Part shown: positions 42,641 through 52,431 of the stretch, piece after piece | Numbering within the stretch: position 1 is the stretch's first letter | Layout of the letters: the number at the start of each line of letters is the position of its first letter | From: Erysipelothrix anatis | Lineage (GTDB): Bacteria; Bacillota_I; Bacilli_A; Erysipelotrichales; Erysipelotrichaceae | Reading direction: 5' to 3' | Assembly (NCBI RefSeq): GCF_009828745.1 | Contig: NZ_WTSX01000005.1 | Location: forward strand, 1 to 64,000 | DNA: 64,000 bases | Program-made: the position numbers and the translations under genes | Notes under the pieces: generated by a model | Seen by the model: only the letters and a program-made list of their open reading frames with translations | Told to the model about the DNA's origin: nothing | The model's database searches: none

Positions 42641-44017
42641 TCACCCGTAAATTTCTTGTTTCATGATTGATTTAGCTTCATCAATCGTAACACGTTTTTG
42701 TTCCATTGAATCGCGGAAACGAATTGTAACTTGGTTATCTTCTAAAGAGTCAAAGTCAACTGTAATACAGTAAGGTGTTCCGACTGCATCCTGACGGCGG
42801 TAGCGTTTTCCGATGCTTCCAGTTTCGTCATAATCACATGCGAAATCACCAATTAATTCGTGCATCACTTCAGTCGCTTTTTCGCCTAATTTTTTTGAAA
42901 GTGGCAATACTGTTACTTGAGTTGGTGCAACTTTAGGATGGAAATGCATAACAATACGTGTATCGTCATTTTCAAGTGTTTCTTCATCGTATGCTTCACA
43001 CATAAGTGCAAGCATTAAGCGTTCCACTCCCAATGATGGCTCAACAGTATAAGGAATATATTTTTCGTTAGTTTCAGGATCATGATACTCCATGCTTACT
43101 TTTGAATGTTCTTGGTGTTGTTTAAGATCAAAGTCAGTTCTATCAGCAATACCCCAAAGTTCATCAAAGCCCCATGGATAGCGGTATTCGATATCTGAAG
43201 TTGCTACTGAGTAATGTGACAATTCTTCAGCATCATGCTCGCGAATTCGTAAATTATCACGATCAATACCAAGACTTACTAACCAATCCATTGCAAATTT
43301 TTGCCAGTGCTCATACCATTTAATGTCTTCACCAGGTTTAACAAAGAATTCAAGTTCCATTTGTTCAAACTCACGTGTACGGAAAATGAACTGCCCTGGT
43401 GTGATCTCATTTCTAAAAGATTTACCAATTTGAGCAATACCAAATGGTAATTTTTTACGCATTGAGCGTTGAACATTACGATAGTTTACAAACATTCCTT
43501 GTGCAGTTTCCGGACGCAAGTAGATAGCATTTGAACTGTCCTCGATAACTCCTTGAAATGTTTTAAACATTAAGTTAAATTGGCGAATCTTTGTGAAATC
43601 GTGTCCACCACATTTTGGACATGGAACTTTATGTGCTTCGATATAGTTTTCCATTTCTTCCAATGTCATAACTCCCGCATTAATTTCCACATCACTAAAC
43701 TCTTCGATAAGTTTATCAGCACGGTGACGTGTATTACAAATACGACAATCCATGAGTGGATCATTAAATGTATCTAAGTGCCCACTTGCTTTCCAAACCT
43801 GCGGATTCATTAGAATCGCAGATTGGATTCCAACGTTATAGGGATTACGTGAAACAAAAGATTCCCACCATAATTTCTTTACATTTTCTTTGAGTTCAAC
43901 TCCTAATGGTCCAAAGTCCCATGTATTTGCTAAACCACCATAAATTTCACTTCCTTGGAAAACAAATCCAGAAGTTCGTACATGGTTAACGACTGTTTCA
44001 AAATTTTTATTCTTCAT
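42641..44017 (-). CDS. glyS: Glycyl-tRNA synthetase, single-chain dimeric type
   Basis: Class II synthetase charging tRNA-Gly. This is the alpha2 form (458 residues), not the GlyQ-GlyS tetramer. The start used is ATG at 44017 after GGTGA; an upstream TTG would overlap that SD. It contains [33 protein letters not shown] (motif 2 region), [18 protein letters not shown], and motif 3 [16 protein letters not shown] CxxC pair occurs in CRICN and CPKCGG, as in bacterial relatives. Located between recO and dnaG. Confidence 0.96.
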   Translation of the reverse strand: MKNKNFETVVNHVRTSGFVFQGSEIYGGLANTWDFGPLGVELKENVKKLWWESFVSRNPYNVGIQSAILMNPQVWKASGHLDTFNDPLMDCRICNTRHRADKLIEEFSDVEINAGVMTLEEMENYIEAHKVPCPKCGGHDFTKIRQFNLMFKTFQGVIEDSSNAIYLRPETAQGMFVNYRNVQRSMRKKLPFGIAQIGKSFRNEITPGQFIFRTREFEQMELEFFVKPGEDIKWYEHWQKFAMDWLVSLGIDRDNLRIREHDAEELSHYSVATSDIEYRYPWGFDELWGIADRTDFDLKQHQEHSKVSMEYHDPETNEKYIPYTVEPSLGVERLMLALMCEAYDEETLENDDTRIVMHFHPKVAPTQVTVLPLSKKLGEKATEVMHELIGDFACDYDETGSIGKRYRRQDAVGTPYCITVDFDSLEDNQVTIRFRDSMEQKRVTIDEAKSIMKQEIYG

Positions 44018-44035
44018 AATATCACCTTTCAATAT

Positions 44036-44740
44036 TTAAACATTCAACATGAGTTGCCAACTATTTAATGTCATATCAGAATGATATTCTAAATAGCGCA
44101 CAAGTCTCTCTAATAGTGGCGTAGTATCAAATGAGTTGAGATATGCTTCAACATTTTGATTATCAAACAGACCTTTTAATGCAACCAATACCATTTTTGA
44201 ATCTTTATGTGTCGACGGGCTGTGCTTAGCACACAGAAAACCACCGTACTCAATGGAGAATGTATTAATTCCCGTATTCCCACATCGGACACACGCATCG
44301 ACATTGGGAGAAACTCCCTGGAGCCTAATTATTTCAGTGATAGCCAGAATTATTTGTGTCTGTGTCGCATCACTTCCCATAATTTTATCCATTCTCGCAT
44401 AGAAAATGTCATGATGACTTGGATCATAGGTCCGAATGATTATCTCACAAATCAATGACATTTGCAGTAACCACTTGAAATTTTGTCGTAATTGGTGATG
44501 ACTCTCTAAGAGTTCTCCCGTTCTGACTCGAATTAAACTGTTTTCTTTAAAGTTAAAACGATAGTTTACTTTCGAAAATTCTAACCCCAAACTTCCTTGT
44601 TTTGAAGTGGGTTTATAGTATCCTGGAACAACAAGTCTGATCAGACCGGACTTTTCTCCAAGAAAATGCACCATACAGTCAAATTCTCTATATGGTGTCG
44701 TACTTAATACAAAACCAATATCACTTGATTGGTTATTCAT
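44036..44740 (-). CDS. recO: DNA repair protein RecO
   Basis: Anneals complementary DNA strands and loads RecA in the RecFOR pathway. The 234-residue protein has an OB-fold N-terminus, LVVPGYYKPTSKQG, and a zinc site with Cys in CVRCG and FLCAKH. It overlaps era by 8 bases. Zn ligands are those usual for the family (three Cys and one His seen). Confidence 0.93.
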   Translation of the reverse strand: MNNQSSDIGFVLSTTPYREFDCMVHFLGEKSGLIRLVVPGYYKPTSKQGSLGLEFSKVNYRFNFKENSLIRVRTGELLESHHQLRQNFKWLLQMSLICEIIIRTYDPSHHDIFYARMDKIMGSDATQTQIILAITEIIRLQGVSPNVDACVRCGNTGINTFSIEYGGFLCAKHSPSTHKDSKMVLVALKGLFDNQNVEAYLNSFDTTPLLERLVRYLEYHSDMTLNSWQLMLNV

Positions 44741-45626
44741 ACTCAGTTTCGATATAACCTAATTGATTTAGCATTCGACTGCGGTTGCGCCAGTTTTTTT
44801 CAACACGAACAAATGTCTCTAAATAAACACTTTCACCGATAATTGTTTCTAATTCTTCACGGGCACGCAATCCAATTTCTTTAATCATTGACCCTTGTTT
44901 ACCAATGATTATTCCTTTTTGAGACATTCGATCAACAAGAATTACCGCATTAATAAGTGTCGAATTCTTTTTCTTTACAATCCGTTCAATCGTTACAGCA
45001 ACTGAATGAGGAATTTCTTCTTCAGTTAATTGCAAGATTTTTTCACGTATAATTTCTGCGTAAATAAATTGTTCAGGATAGGCACTTACTTGGTCTTTAG
45101 GGTAATACATAACCCCTTCTTCCGTATAATCAAGTGTTACTTCTAAGAGTTTGTCGACATTATTGTTTTCTTTCGCAGAAATCGGAATAATTTCAGTGAA
45201 CCCAAACTCAGAAAATTGGTTGATTTTCGCAATCAAGTCATTTTCGCTCATCGCATCAACTTTGTTGATGATGAGGAATTTCGGAAGTTTAACCGTCGCT
45301 AATTTATCCATAACGAACTGATCACCTTTACCAAAAGGCTCTGTCCCATCAATGATATAGTAAATCACATCAACACCTTTAAAGTGAGCGTATGATGCAC
45401 GATTCATACGTGACCCTAATTCATGCTTTGGTTTATGAATTCCGGGTGTATCAATAAATACAAGTTGATACTCCTCTTCTGTTAAAACCCCGATAATTGC
45501 ATCGCGAGTCGTTTGCGCTTTCTCGGAAACAATTGCAATTTTTTGTTTTACGAGTTGATTAATTAATGTGGATTTCCCTGCATTAGGTCGTCCAATAATA
45601 GATATAAATCCTGATTTAAAACTCAC
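44733..45626 (-). CDS. era: GTPase Era
   Basis: Essential GTPase binding the 3' end of 16S rRNA during 30S maturation. G1 GRPNAGKSTLINQL, G3 DTPG (FIDTPGIHKPKH) and G4 NKVD are visible, and the KH domain GIIIGKQGSMIKEIG is near residue 236. The start is GTG, overlapping the cdd stop by one base (TAGTG). Length 297. Confidence 0.97.
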   Translation of the reverse strand: MSFKSGFISIIGRPNAGKSTLINQLVKQKIAIVSEKAQTTRDAIIGVLTEEEYQLVFIDTPGIHKPKHELGSRMNRASYAHFKGVDVIYYIIDGTEPFGKGDQFVMDKLATVKLPKFLIINKVDAMSENDLIAKINQFSEFGFTEIIPISAKENNNVDKLLEVTLDYTEEGVMYYPKDQVSAYPEQFIYAEIIREKILQLTEEEIPHSVAVTIERIVKKKNSTLINAVILVDRMSQKGIIIGKQGSMIKEIGLRAREELETIIGESVYLETFVRVEKNWRNRSRMLNQLGYIETEYE

Positions 45627-46021
45627 TATTTAAGGTCCTTCTTTCCAAACATCATTGGCAATAAATTCTGCATATTCGTTGTCTGTGTTTCTTTGCGATT
45701 CGATAGATAGATTGGCGTATCTTCATGAAGAAGTTCCGAAAGCACTTGACGACAAATCCCGCATGGTCCTGCAAGAATATCGCCATCTGTTACAATCGCA
45801 ATCCCTACAATATCATCCGCACGATACCCGTGTGAGTAGCATGCAAATACGGCAGATCGCTCACCACAGTTAGTTGCTCCATACGAAGCATTTTCAATAT
45901 TTGCGCCAATGAATGTTTGTCCATCACGTGTACGTATGCATGATCCAACATGGTAGTTGGAATATGGTGCATATGCATTTTCCATTGCACCAAATGCTAA
46001 TTCAATCAATTCTTCTTTCAT
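45626..46021 (-). CDS. cdd: Cytidine deaminase
   Basis: Deaminates cytidine and deoxycytidine to uridine forms. The 131-residue protein has the zinc site: GANIENASYGATNCGERSAV with the catalytic CAE-like Cys-Gly-Glu, and PCGICRQVLSE with the paired Cys. This is the small homotetrameric type. It overlaps dgkA by 4 bases. Confidence 0.96.
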   Translation of the reverse strand: MKEELIELAFGAMENAYAPYSNYHVGSCIRTRDGQTFIGANIENASYGATNCGERSAVFACYSHGYRADDIVGIAIVTDGDILAGPCGICRQVLSELLHEDTPIYLSNRKETQTTNMQNLLPMMFGKKDLK

Positions 46022-46386
46022 AAGATTCTCCCCGCCAGAATAACACTGGCCACTATAATTGCGTATATTGCCGCTAGAAGCACTGCCGCCGCTGCAATAT
46101 CTTTTATTTCTTTTACATGTAAATTGTAACTTTGAATGAGTAAGTCACATAAATCTTCCACTGCAGAATTTAAAAATTCTGTGATTAAGACAATGAAAAT
46201 CGCACTGATCACAAACAACCACTCTACTGTACTTATATCAAGTAGTGCAAAAACAATGACTGTAATTACACCAAGAACAACTTGAAGCAGTATGCTTCGA
46301 TCGTATAAAAGTCCAGCTTTTATTCCAGCGAATGCTGCACCGAATTTTGATGCCCCGCGCTTAATCGTTTTTTGGAGCGATGTCAT
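46018..46386 (-). CDS. dgkA: Diacylglycerol/undecaprenol kinase DgkA family
   Basis: A small integral-membrane kinase of 122 residues with three membrane spans. In Gram-positives this family phosphorylates undecaprenol rather than diacylglycerol. The conserved Glu-Asn cluster [14 protein letters not shown] is near residue 66. The start is ATG at 46386 following AAAAGGAG; upstream in-frame extension has no support and overlaps ybeY. Gene order ybeY-dgkA-cdd-era is conserved. Confidence 0.92.
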   Translation of the reverse strand: MTSLQKTIKRGASKFGAAFAGIKAGLLYDRSILLQVVLGVITVIVFALLDISTVEWLFVISAIFIVLITEFLNSAVEDLCDLLIQSYNLHVKEIKDIAAAAVLLAAIYAIIVASVILAGRIL

Positions 46387-46804
46387 TGAGTATCTCCTTT
46401 TGAAGCCCAAACATTTCTTTCTCTTCCTCAGGAGTATGGTGGTCATATCCCAGCAAATGAAGATAGCCATGTGCGACTAAAAAACAGAACTCTCTTTTGA
46501 GTGTGTGTTCATAGTCTTTTGCTTGGCGTCGAATTGCATCAACACTAATGATAATATCTCCCATTTGGAAAATTCCGTCTTCAGTTTCTCCATCTTCAAA
46601 ACTAAGTACATCGGTTGGTCTATCAATATCACGGAAATCCTTGTTGTATGTATGAATCTCAGGATCGTCAACCAACACGACGTTGACACTTACGTGCTCT
46701 TGGTTACCTGTTAAGCGTAACGTTTCTTTCAGAATTGGTTTCAAATATTTCTGATAGGCACGCCATGACGCTTCCGAACTGTTATTAATATAGTTAATTT
46801 GCAT
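46361..46804 (-). CDS. ybeY: Endoribonuclease YbeY (16S rRNA maturation)
   Basis: Metal-dependent RNase that helps process the 16S rRNA 3' end and quality-check ribosomes. From the ATG at 46804 (MQINYIN; SD AGGATGTG), the zinc signature [11 protein letters not shown] covers residues 112-122 with His112, His116 and His122. An earlier GTG three codons upstream is less likely. It opens the long ybeY to PBP2 operon. In relatives phoH sits directly upstream; here phoH is about 9.5 kb away. Confidence 0.96.
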   Translation of the reverse strand: MQINYINNSSEASWRAYQKYLKPILKETLRLTGNQEHVSVNVVLVDDPEIHTYNKDFRDIDRPTDVLSFEDGETEDGIFQMGDIIISVDAIRRQAKDYEHTLKREFCFLVAHGYLHLLGYDHHTPEEEKEMFGLQKEILNDIAPKND

Positions 46805-46823
46805 AATTATCACATCCTAATCT

Positions 46824-46832
46824 ATTATATCA
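46824..46832 (-). promoter_or_regulatory. Extended -10 promoter candidate for ybeY operon
   Basis: The minus strand shows TGTGATATAAT (TATAAT at plus 46824-46829, TG one base upstream), 20 bases before the ATG. The -35 (TTTCAA) is poor. Confidence 0.5.
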
Positions 46833-46853
46833 CAGGCTAAAACACATTGAAAC

Positions 46854-46903
46854 AAGATAACCTCCACTTAGAATGCCTGTTTTTCACTCTGAGATGTTAT
46901 CTT
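46854..46903 (-). other. Structured inverted repeat upstream of ybeY, role unknown
   Basis: AAGATAAC pairs perfectly with GTTATCTT, and inside them CTC pairs with GAG and AGAGTG with CATTCT (one G-U), leaving an A-rich loop. The hairpin of about 50 bases lies 24 bases past the promoter -10 position on the upstream side, between the LPXTG terminator and the ybeY promoter. No known riboswitch motif is recognised. Confidence 0.4.
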
Positions 46904-46931
46904 TCACAATTGTTTTTAGTATGTTCATTAT

Positions 46932-46961
46932 ATAAAAAACCAGTAGCAAATGCTACTGGTT
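46932..46961 (-). terminator. Intrinsic terminator after LPXTG protein gene
   Basis: AACCAGTAGCA, 2-base loop, TGCTACTGGTT and then a T run on the minus strand. Confidence 0.88.
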
Positions 46962-47016
46962 AAGTGGTTTAATTGTTGACCTGCATTTCAGCATAACACA
47001 GATATCTCCACATTTC

Positions 47017-49644
47017 TTATAATTTGCGATTTTGCTGTTTACGACGGATCAAGCTTGCATGTAAAATTAACACACTTAATCCACCTACCAATAACATCAT
47101 ACCACCATTTCGTTGTGATACTCCCGTTTGTGGTAAGGTTACCGGTTGTCCTGTTTCCGGTGTTGTTGTTTCCGGTCCGATCGGTTTTACCGGATTAACA
47201 GGTACTGTCGGATCAACTGGATCGATAAACTCAGCAACTTTGGCCCACTTAGCGAATAATGTAATATTTTCGGTCACAGCATGCGATGAAAACTCCCAGC
47301 GATTATTGAGTGTCGCATCTTGATACCAACCACCGAACACAAATCCTTTTCGGATTGGTGCGACAGGTTCTTCGACAAAAGCACCCTTTTCGATATCAAT
47401 GTATGATGCTACTGCTGTACCACCTTGTGAATCAAAATGAACGGTGAACGTCTCAGTCATCACCTTTTCCCATGACGCATACAATGTTGTATCCGCATTG
47501 ATACGATGTTCCACAAAATTCCATGGGGTAGTCAATTCGGGATTAACAAACCAACCTTTAAACACATATCCTTCTCTGGTTGGATTTAACGGAGAAGCAA
47601 TTAACGATCCCGCTTGAATATCCTTAAGCGACGTTATTTTAGATCCTCCATTGCTTTCAAATGTGACAATGTACGTTCTAATTTTTTCAAATTTCCCATA
47701 AAGTTCATGGTGTGTTTCGGTTTGCGCTTCACCTTCAAAATTCCAAAGTGAATCGGAACCATCAAACCATCCTATGAAGCGGAATCCTGATGCAGTTGGC
47801 ATTAATGGTGTTTGTGTCTTTTCTCCTACAACAGAATGAATATACTGGAACGATTCGAAGTTATCCGCAATATCATTATCATCAAGAAATTCAAAGTATG
47901 TAAATCCACTGTATGGGTAGTAGACATCGTCATTATTTAATGCATTGGAGTATGCACTCATAAATGAGTTTCGACCAGTACTTGGCGTCACATCTTTGAA
48001 GTTCGACGTATAATAGGCACTTAAACCTGATGTCCCTTCTTTGTACTGCCAATATGTTGGTGCTTGAGACACATTGTTTTCGAACTGGACATTTTCCAAC
48101 CTTAGCAGTGAGGGATAGTTTTCGATATCTGCATAATAAATAGCACCGCCATCACCACCCTCATTGTATCCAGAATCTTCGTGATGTCCCAAAACTGTAC
48201 TGTTAGCAATACGACTATTCTTAATAATATACAAATCGTCTGATGTCATGTCATTGTTGTTATTAAAGTTTAATGTACCACCAGTATAGTCTGCAGTGTT
48301 ACCATCAAATTCCACATTATCTATCCGGACTTGGGTCGTTGCTCCATGTTCATTGTCCAAGTAGAATGCACCACCAGTTGTTGCTTCATTATTTGCAAAT
48401 TGACTGTTTGTGATTGCAACATGACTAGAATTTCTGAGTTGCGTTATCGAAATAGCGCCTCCATCACTCAATTCACCTACTGATTCACCTGTCTCTGGAT
48501 TATAGACGATGCGCGACGCTTTGTTATTTGTGAAGCTTGAATTATCAATCGTCAGTGCGCCACCATCTGAATCGATATCTGCATAAATAGCACCACCACC
48601 TCGGTTTGAAGTATTACTTTCAAAATTACTGTTTAATATTTGCACATTCGCGGCGCCCTCTAAATCAAACGAAATGGCACCGCCTTTATATCCGTGATGG
48701 ATATTATTCTCAAAGCGCGAATCGTCAATCGTTAAATTTGAATTTGAAGATCCAGAATAGGCAATCCCTGCGGATCGACCATGACTTAAATTATCCAAAA
48801 ACGAAACACGCTCAAATGTGTAATTCCCATTGTTATTGAAAACTTGCAACGGTTCGCCATCTTGATTCGCTGTTACATTCTTTGAGAATACAACATCGGA
48901 CACCGTGACATCTGTTTTTACCGTGTCAAGAATTACAATTCCTGATCCTTTTCCATCCGTCCATGCTTTAAATGTATTGCCATCAAAAAGTGCATTCTCC
49001 AAACGGAAAGAGCCACCATTTCCAGCTACTTTAATAAAACCGTCATACCAATCCGTCTTCAAAACATTATTACGCACAACAAGTCCCGACAGAACGTGAT
49101 TATCATTTTTAACATTATAGGTTATTCCACCTTTTGTAGCTGAGTTATCTCCCGACAACACAATATTATTAAAATGAATGGAGGAATGATTTGTTCCCAT
49201 TACTTCCACATGTCGATGGTTGGACGTACTTAATAAAGTAACTGCAGCATCCCCACTGGATTTGAAGGAGATATCCGAAAGTGAACCAGTATTGATTTTC
49301 AAGCTCTGGTCTAAAGTGATAACCGCCCCTTCTTGAATTGTGATAGTATCACCATTTTGGGCAATAGCGAGTGCATCAACCAATTGCATATAGGTGGAAA
49401 CGATAGTCTCAGGATCATCAGCTAAAACCACTCCTTCTTGTTGTTCCATTAATGCGGGTTCATTTGTGTTTCCATCTGCAATCAACGCTTCTGATTCATA
49501 GTTTTCAAGAGTTGATGCATCAACAACACCCTCCATTTCACGATCTTTAAGATTTACAGTACCTATTTCTTCTGCATGCATAGGTACTGTAAAACTGTTC
49601 ATAACTAAAAAAACTGCAAGTAAACTTGCTGTATACTTTTTCAT
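47017..49644 (-). CDS. LPXTG-anchored surface protein with beta-helix and InlB-type repeats
   Basis: A large wall-anchored protein of 875 residues. The start is ATG at 49644 (MKKYTAS), after GGGGGGG; a longer frame upstream lacks an SD. Residues 1-25 are the signal peptide. About 110-560 hold repeated motifs such as NRGGGAIYAD and GGAFYLDN, giving a right-handed beta-helix resembling polymorphic-repeat adhesins. About 585-800 contain three Listeria-Bacteroides (InlB B) repeats: VTFESNGG, GYVFKGW, TTLYASW and relatives. A Pro-rich spacer, LPQTG at 837-841, a hydrophobic span and a RRKQQNRKL tail form the sortase signal. It probably acts in adhesion; ligand unknown. It lies just downstream of the phosphate operon. 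Confidence 0.93.
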   Translation of the reverse strand: MKKYTASLLAVFLVMNSFTVPMHAEEIGTVNLKDREMEGVVDASTLENYESEALIADGNTNEPALMEQQEGVVLADDPETIVSTYMQLVDALAIAQNGDTITIQEGAVITLDQSLKINTGSLSDISFKSSGDAAVTLLSTSNHRHVEVMGTNHSSIHFNNIVLSGDNSATKGGITYNVKNDNHVLSGLVVRNNVLKTDWYDGFIKVAGNGGSFRLENALFDGNTFKAWTDGKGSGIVILDTVKTDVTVSDVVFSKNVTANQDGEPLQVFNNNGNYTFERVSFLDNLSHGRSAGIAYSGSSNSNLTIDDSRFENNIHHGYKGGAISFDLEGAANVQILNSNFESNTSNRGGGAIYADIDSDGGALTIDNSSFTNNKASRIVYNPETGESVGELSDGGAISITQLRNSSHVAITNSQFANNEATTGGAFYLDNEHGATTQVRIDNVEFDGNTADYTGGTLNFNNNNDMTSDDLYIIKNSRIANSTVLGHHEDSGYNEGGDGGAIYYADIENYPSLLRLENVQFENNVSQAPTYWQYKEGTSGLSAYYTSNFKDVTPSTGRNSFMSAYSNALNNDDVYYPYSGFTYFEFLDDNDIADNFESFQYIHSVVGEKTQTPLMPTASGFRFIGWFDGSDSLWNFEGEAQTETHHELYGKFEKIRTYIVTFESNGGSKITSLKDIQAGSLIASPLNPTREGYVFKGWFVNPELTTPWNFVEHRINADTTLYASWEKVMTETFTVHFDSQGGTAVASYIDIEKGAFVEEPVAPIRKGFVFGGWYQDATLNNRWEFSSHAVTENITLFAKWAKVAEFIDPVDPTVPVNPVKPIGPETTTPETGQPVTLPQTGVSQRNGGMMLLVGGLSVLILHASLIRRKQQNRKL

Positions 49645-49783
49645 AATTACCCCCCCTAGATAATAAGAATATGTTAACGCTTCTATATGAAACACACAAA
49701 TCGTAAATTAATAGACTTGTTCAAAATATAATTATCTCTTAATATTCGTGAATTTATAATTGAGTCTTTCTCGGCCCACCTAG

Positions 49784-49810
49784 TAAAAAAAACTACCGAA
49801 TGGTAGTTTT
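49784..49810 (-). terminator. Intrinsic terminator after phoU
   Basis: AAAACTACC, 4-base loop, GGTAGTTTT, T-rich on the minus strand. It ends the pst-phoU operon; the LPXTG gene has its own transcript. Confidence 0.85.
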
Positions 49811-50442
49811 TATCCAAAATCAACGTGTTGACCTTTGGCGATATAGATTATCTGCTCACAGATATTCTTAGCATGGTCACCGGCACGTTCAATATTCCTT
49901 AGAATTCCTGTCGTCTCAATTGGAAAGCGGCCTTCTTTTTCCGCAATATCAACGAATTTCATCATAACTTTTGCGAATGCTTCGTCAAGGTTATCATCTA
50001 ACTCTGCAGCTGCATACGCTTGTTTTACATTAAGTGCTTTCAAGGCTTCAATAACACTATCGAAATTTTCAAGGAAAATATTTCCTAATTCTGTAATTTC
50101 TTCATTAAGAAATTCTTTATCAACATTGCTTTTAATCACAAATCGACCTATATTTTTCGCATAATCACCGATGCGTTCAAGATCAGTCGCAATTTTAATA
50201 CCCCCTACAAGCAAGCGTAGATCGCGTGCGACCGGTTGCATTAACGATAATGTTTGGATTGCTGAGTCATTGATGCTTTCGTCGTAGTAGTTGACTTGAT
50301 CATCACGCTCAATAACATGTAATGCAAGTTCTTTATCATGCGTATTTAGAGCTTCTATGGCTTGTGACATTGATTTACGGACGCGTGATGCCATTTCTAG
50401 CAATTCGCTTTCGAAATCAATCATTTTGTCTTCAATTCTCAT
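49810..50442 (-). CDS. phoU: Phosphate transport regulator PhoU
   Basis: PhoU links the Pst transporter to the histidine kinase so that the Pho response is off when phosphate is plentiful. 210 residues, two repeated three-helix bundles, each with the E(D/x)xxD motif: IATDLERIGDYAKNIG near 86 and ILRNIERAGDHAKNICEQI near 185. Last gene of pstSCAB-phoU. Confidence 0.95.
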   Translation of the reverse strand: MRIEDKMIDFESELLEMASRVRKSMSQAIEALNTHDKELALHVIERDDQVNYYDESINDSAIQTLSLMQPVARDLRLLVGGIKIATDLERIGDYAKNIGRFVIKSNVDKEFLNEEITELGNIFLENFDSVIEALKALNVKQAYAAAELDDNLDEAFAKVMMKFVDIAEKEGRFPIETTGILRNIERAGDHAKNICEQIIYIAKGQHVDFG

Positions 50443-50453
50443 TGTGGACCTCC

Positions 50454-51206
50454 CTATCCGAATCGACCTGTAATATAGTCTTCCGTACGTTTATCCTTAG
50501 GCGTATGGAATAATTTCTTCGTTTCATCATACTCTACAATTTCCCCTAACAAGAAGAATGCTGTCATATCACTAATACGCGCCGCTTGTTGCATTGAGTG
50601 CGTAACGATGACAATGGTAAAGTCTTTCTTTAATTCTACTATAAGTTCTTCGATTTTTGCAGTAGCAATTGGATCTAATGCTGATGTTGGCTCATCCATC
50701 AAAATAACTTCAGGTTTGAGAGCAATCGCACGAGCAATACAAAGACGCTGTTGTTGACCACCAGATAAACGAAGTGCTGATTGATTTAAACGATCTTTAA
50801 CTTCATCGTAAAGTGCAGCTTTTTGCAAGGATTCCTTAACAACTTCGTCAAGAATTTTACGATCTTTAATCCCTTGAACCCGTAAGCCGTATGCGACATT
50901 ATCATAGATACTCATTGGGAACGGGTTTGGATGTTGGAAAACCATCCCAACCTTTGTTCGCAATTCAACAACATCTGTTTTCGGCGCATAAATGTTAACC
51001 CCATCAAATTCGATGATCCCTTCAATGCGTGCATTGGGAATTAGATCGTTCATACGGTTAAATGTACGTAGGAACGTTGATTTCCCACAACCTGATGGTC
51101 CAATAAATGCGGTTACCTTTTGTTTTTTAATATCAATACTTAGACTCTTGAGGGCTTGATTATCGCCATAAAACAAATCAAGGTCTGTTACGTGAAAACT
51201 ATTCAT
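50454..51206 (-). CDS. pstB: Phosphate ABC transporter ATP-binding protein
   Basis: The ATPase subunit of the high-affinity phosphate importer. Walker [10 protein letters not shown] near residue 36, signature [14 protein letters not shown] near 147, Walker [15 protein letters not shown]. Length 250 typical. It lies 11 bases before phoU and 1 base after pstA. Confidence 0.97.
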   Translation of the reverse strand: MNSFHVTDLDLFYGDNQALKSLSIDIKKQKVTAFIGPSGCGKSTFLRTFNRMNDLIPNARIEGIIEFDGVNIYAPKTDVVELRTKVGMVFQHPNPFPMSIYDNVAYGLRVQGIKDRKILDEVVKESLQKAALYDEVKDRLNQSALRLSGGQQQRLCIARAIALKPEVILMDEPTSALDPIATAKIEELIVELKKDFTIVIVTHSMQQAARISDMTAFFLLGEIVEYDETKKLFHTPKDKRTEDYITGRFG

Positions 51207-51207
51207 C

Positions 51208-52431
51208 TTAAGCTCCTAACTTCTTATTGAGTCGACGACTCATAAGTTTTACTGATAAATTTAAAACGAGTACTAAAGCAAGAATAATAATAGAGATGGC
51301 ACTTGCTAATTCAAAATTCGGTTGTTCGTGACTCATTACGGACCAAATGTGGACTGCTAGGGTCGTAGCACCTTCACCCACACGTGGTGCATCATTAATA
51401 AATGTACCCATAGTATAAATAAGTGCGGCGGATTCTCCAATAATACGACTTACAGCAAGTAAAATTGCCGAGAGAATTCCAGGCAGTGCCGATGGCAAAA
51501 TAACTCTAAAGATCGTTTGCGTTTGGCTTGCGCCTAGGGATAGTGAAGCAGAGCGATAATCTCGCGGTACAACTATGAGCGATTCTTGAACCGATCGAAT
51601 AATGACCGGCAAAAGCATTACAGACATCGTCATACCACCAAGTAGGATACTTAAACCACTAATATTAAAAAATGCAGTAATCGGGTACAAGACAACAATT
51701 CCCATTAACCCAAAAATGATACTTGGAACACCTGCTAGCATTTCAATACAACGTTCAATAAAACTGTTGAATTTGGAAGGCTGGGCAATTTCCGTCAAAT
51801 AGATTGCTGCAAAAATTCCAATTGGAAGTGCAAAAAGCAATGAAATACCAATGAGCATTAAGGTTGCGATGAGTGATCCCCAAATTCCGCCACCAGGTGT
51901 TTTATAGTATAGCGATGTAAGCGTCTCAGTAGAATCAAGTTTCATAACCATCGATTCAGCTTTATCCGCAAAGGTTGTTCCCATTAGAATTGTGGTTCCT
52001 GTTGCGTTAACACCTTCAATTTTTTCGATTTGATCACCAATGGATACTGTCAGACTCTCACCATAACTCGGACCTTTGGTTGCGTTGACCGATTGATTAA
52101 ACACAGAATTATCATCGATGTATGATACGCGAATCAGGCGTTGTTTTTCATGATTGATCTCATTCGTAAAACCAATACCATATTTCGTACTATAAACGAC
52201 ATCGTCACCCAAATGATCGGGTTTTATAAATGTTTGTTGTGTTTGGTCTGTCCATTCTACAAGGTAGTTTTGTGACCAATAATCATTCCGTAACATTTCC
52301 ATGCTCAGCGTATCTTTACCAGTTGCAATAACAAAGGCAAAGATTGCAATAAGAATTAAGAATGTTGCAGATGATGCAAGATAAGTAAAGAAATTAGCAA
52401 TACCATCTTTAATTTTACGCGATTGTGTCAT
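51208..52431 (-). CDS. pstA: Phosphate ABC transporter permease PstA with enlarged extracytoplasmic loop
   Basis: The second permease of the importer, 407 residues where about 290-300 is usual. After TM1 (residues about 18-37) an extra hydrophilic segment of about 100 residues (approx. 40-175) is inserted, before the ordinary [12 protein letters not shown] and the membrane core with [23 protein letters not shown], the EAA coupling helix. The inserted segment would face outward, next to the bound PstS. Overlaps pstC by 4 bases. Confidence 0.93.
   Translation of the reverse strand: MTQSRKIKDGIANFFTYLASSATFLILIAIFAFVIATGKDTLSMEMLRNDYWSQNYLVEWTDQTQQTFIKPDHLGDDVVYSTKYGIGFTNEINHEKQRLIRVSYIDDNSVFNQSVNATKGPSYGESLTVSIGDQIEKIEGVNATGTTILMGTTFADKAESMVMKLDSTETLTSLYYKTPGGGIWGSLIATLMLIGISLLFALPIGIFAAIYLTEIAQPSKFNSFIERCIEMLAGVPSIIFGLMGIVVLYPITAFFNISGLSILLGGMTMSVMLLPVIIRSVQESLIVVPRDYRSASLSLGASQTQTIFRVILPSALPGILSAILLAVSRIIGESAALIYTMGTFINDAPRVGEGATTLAVHIWSVMSHEQPNFELASAISIIILALVLVLNLSVKLMSRRLNKKLGA

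Noticed and set aside
49645-49783. Promoter for the LPXTG gene
   Set aside because: AT-rich, but no -35/-10 pair with proper spacing could be chosen with confidence.
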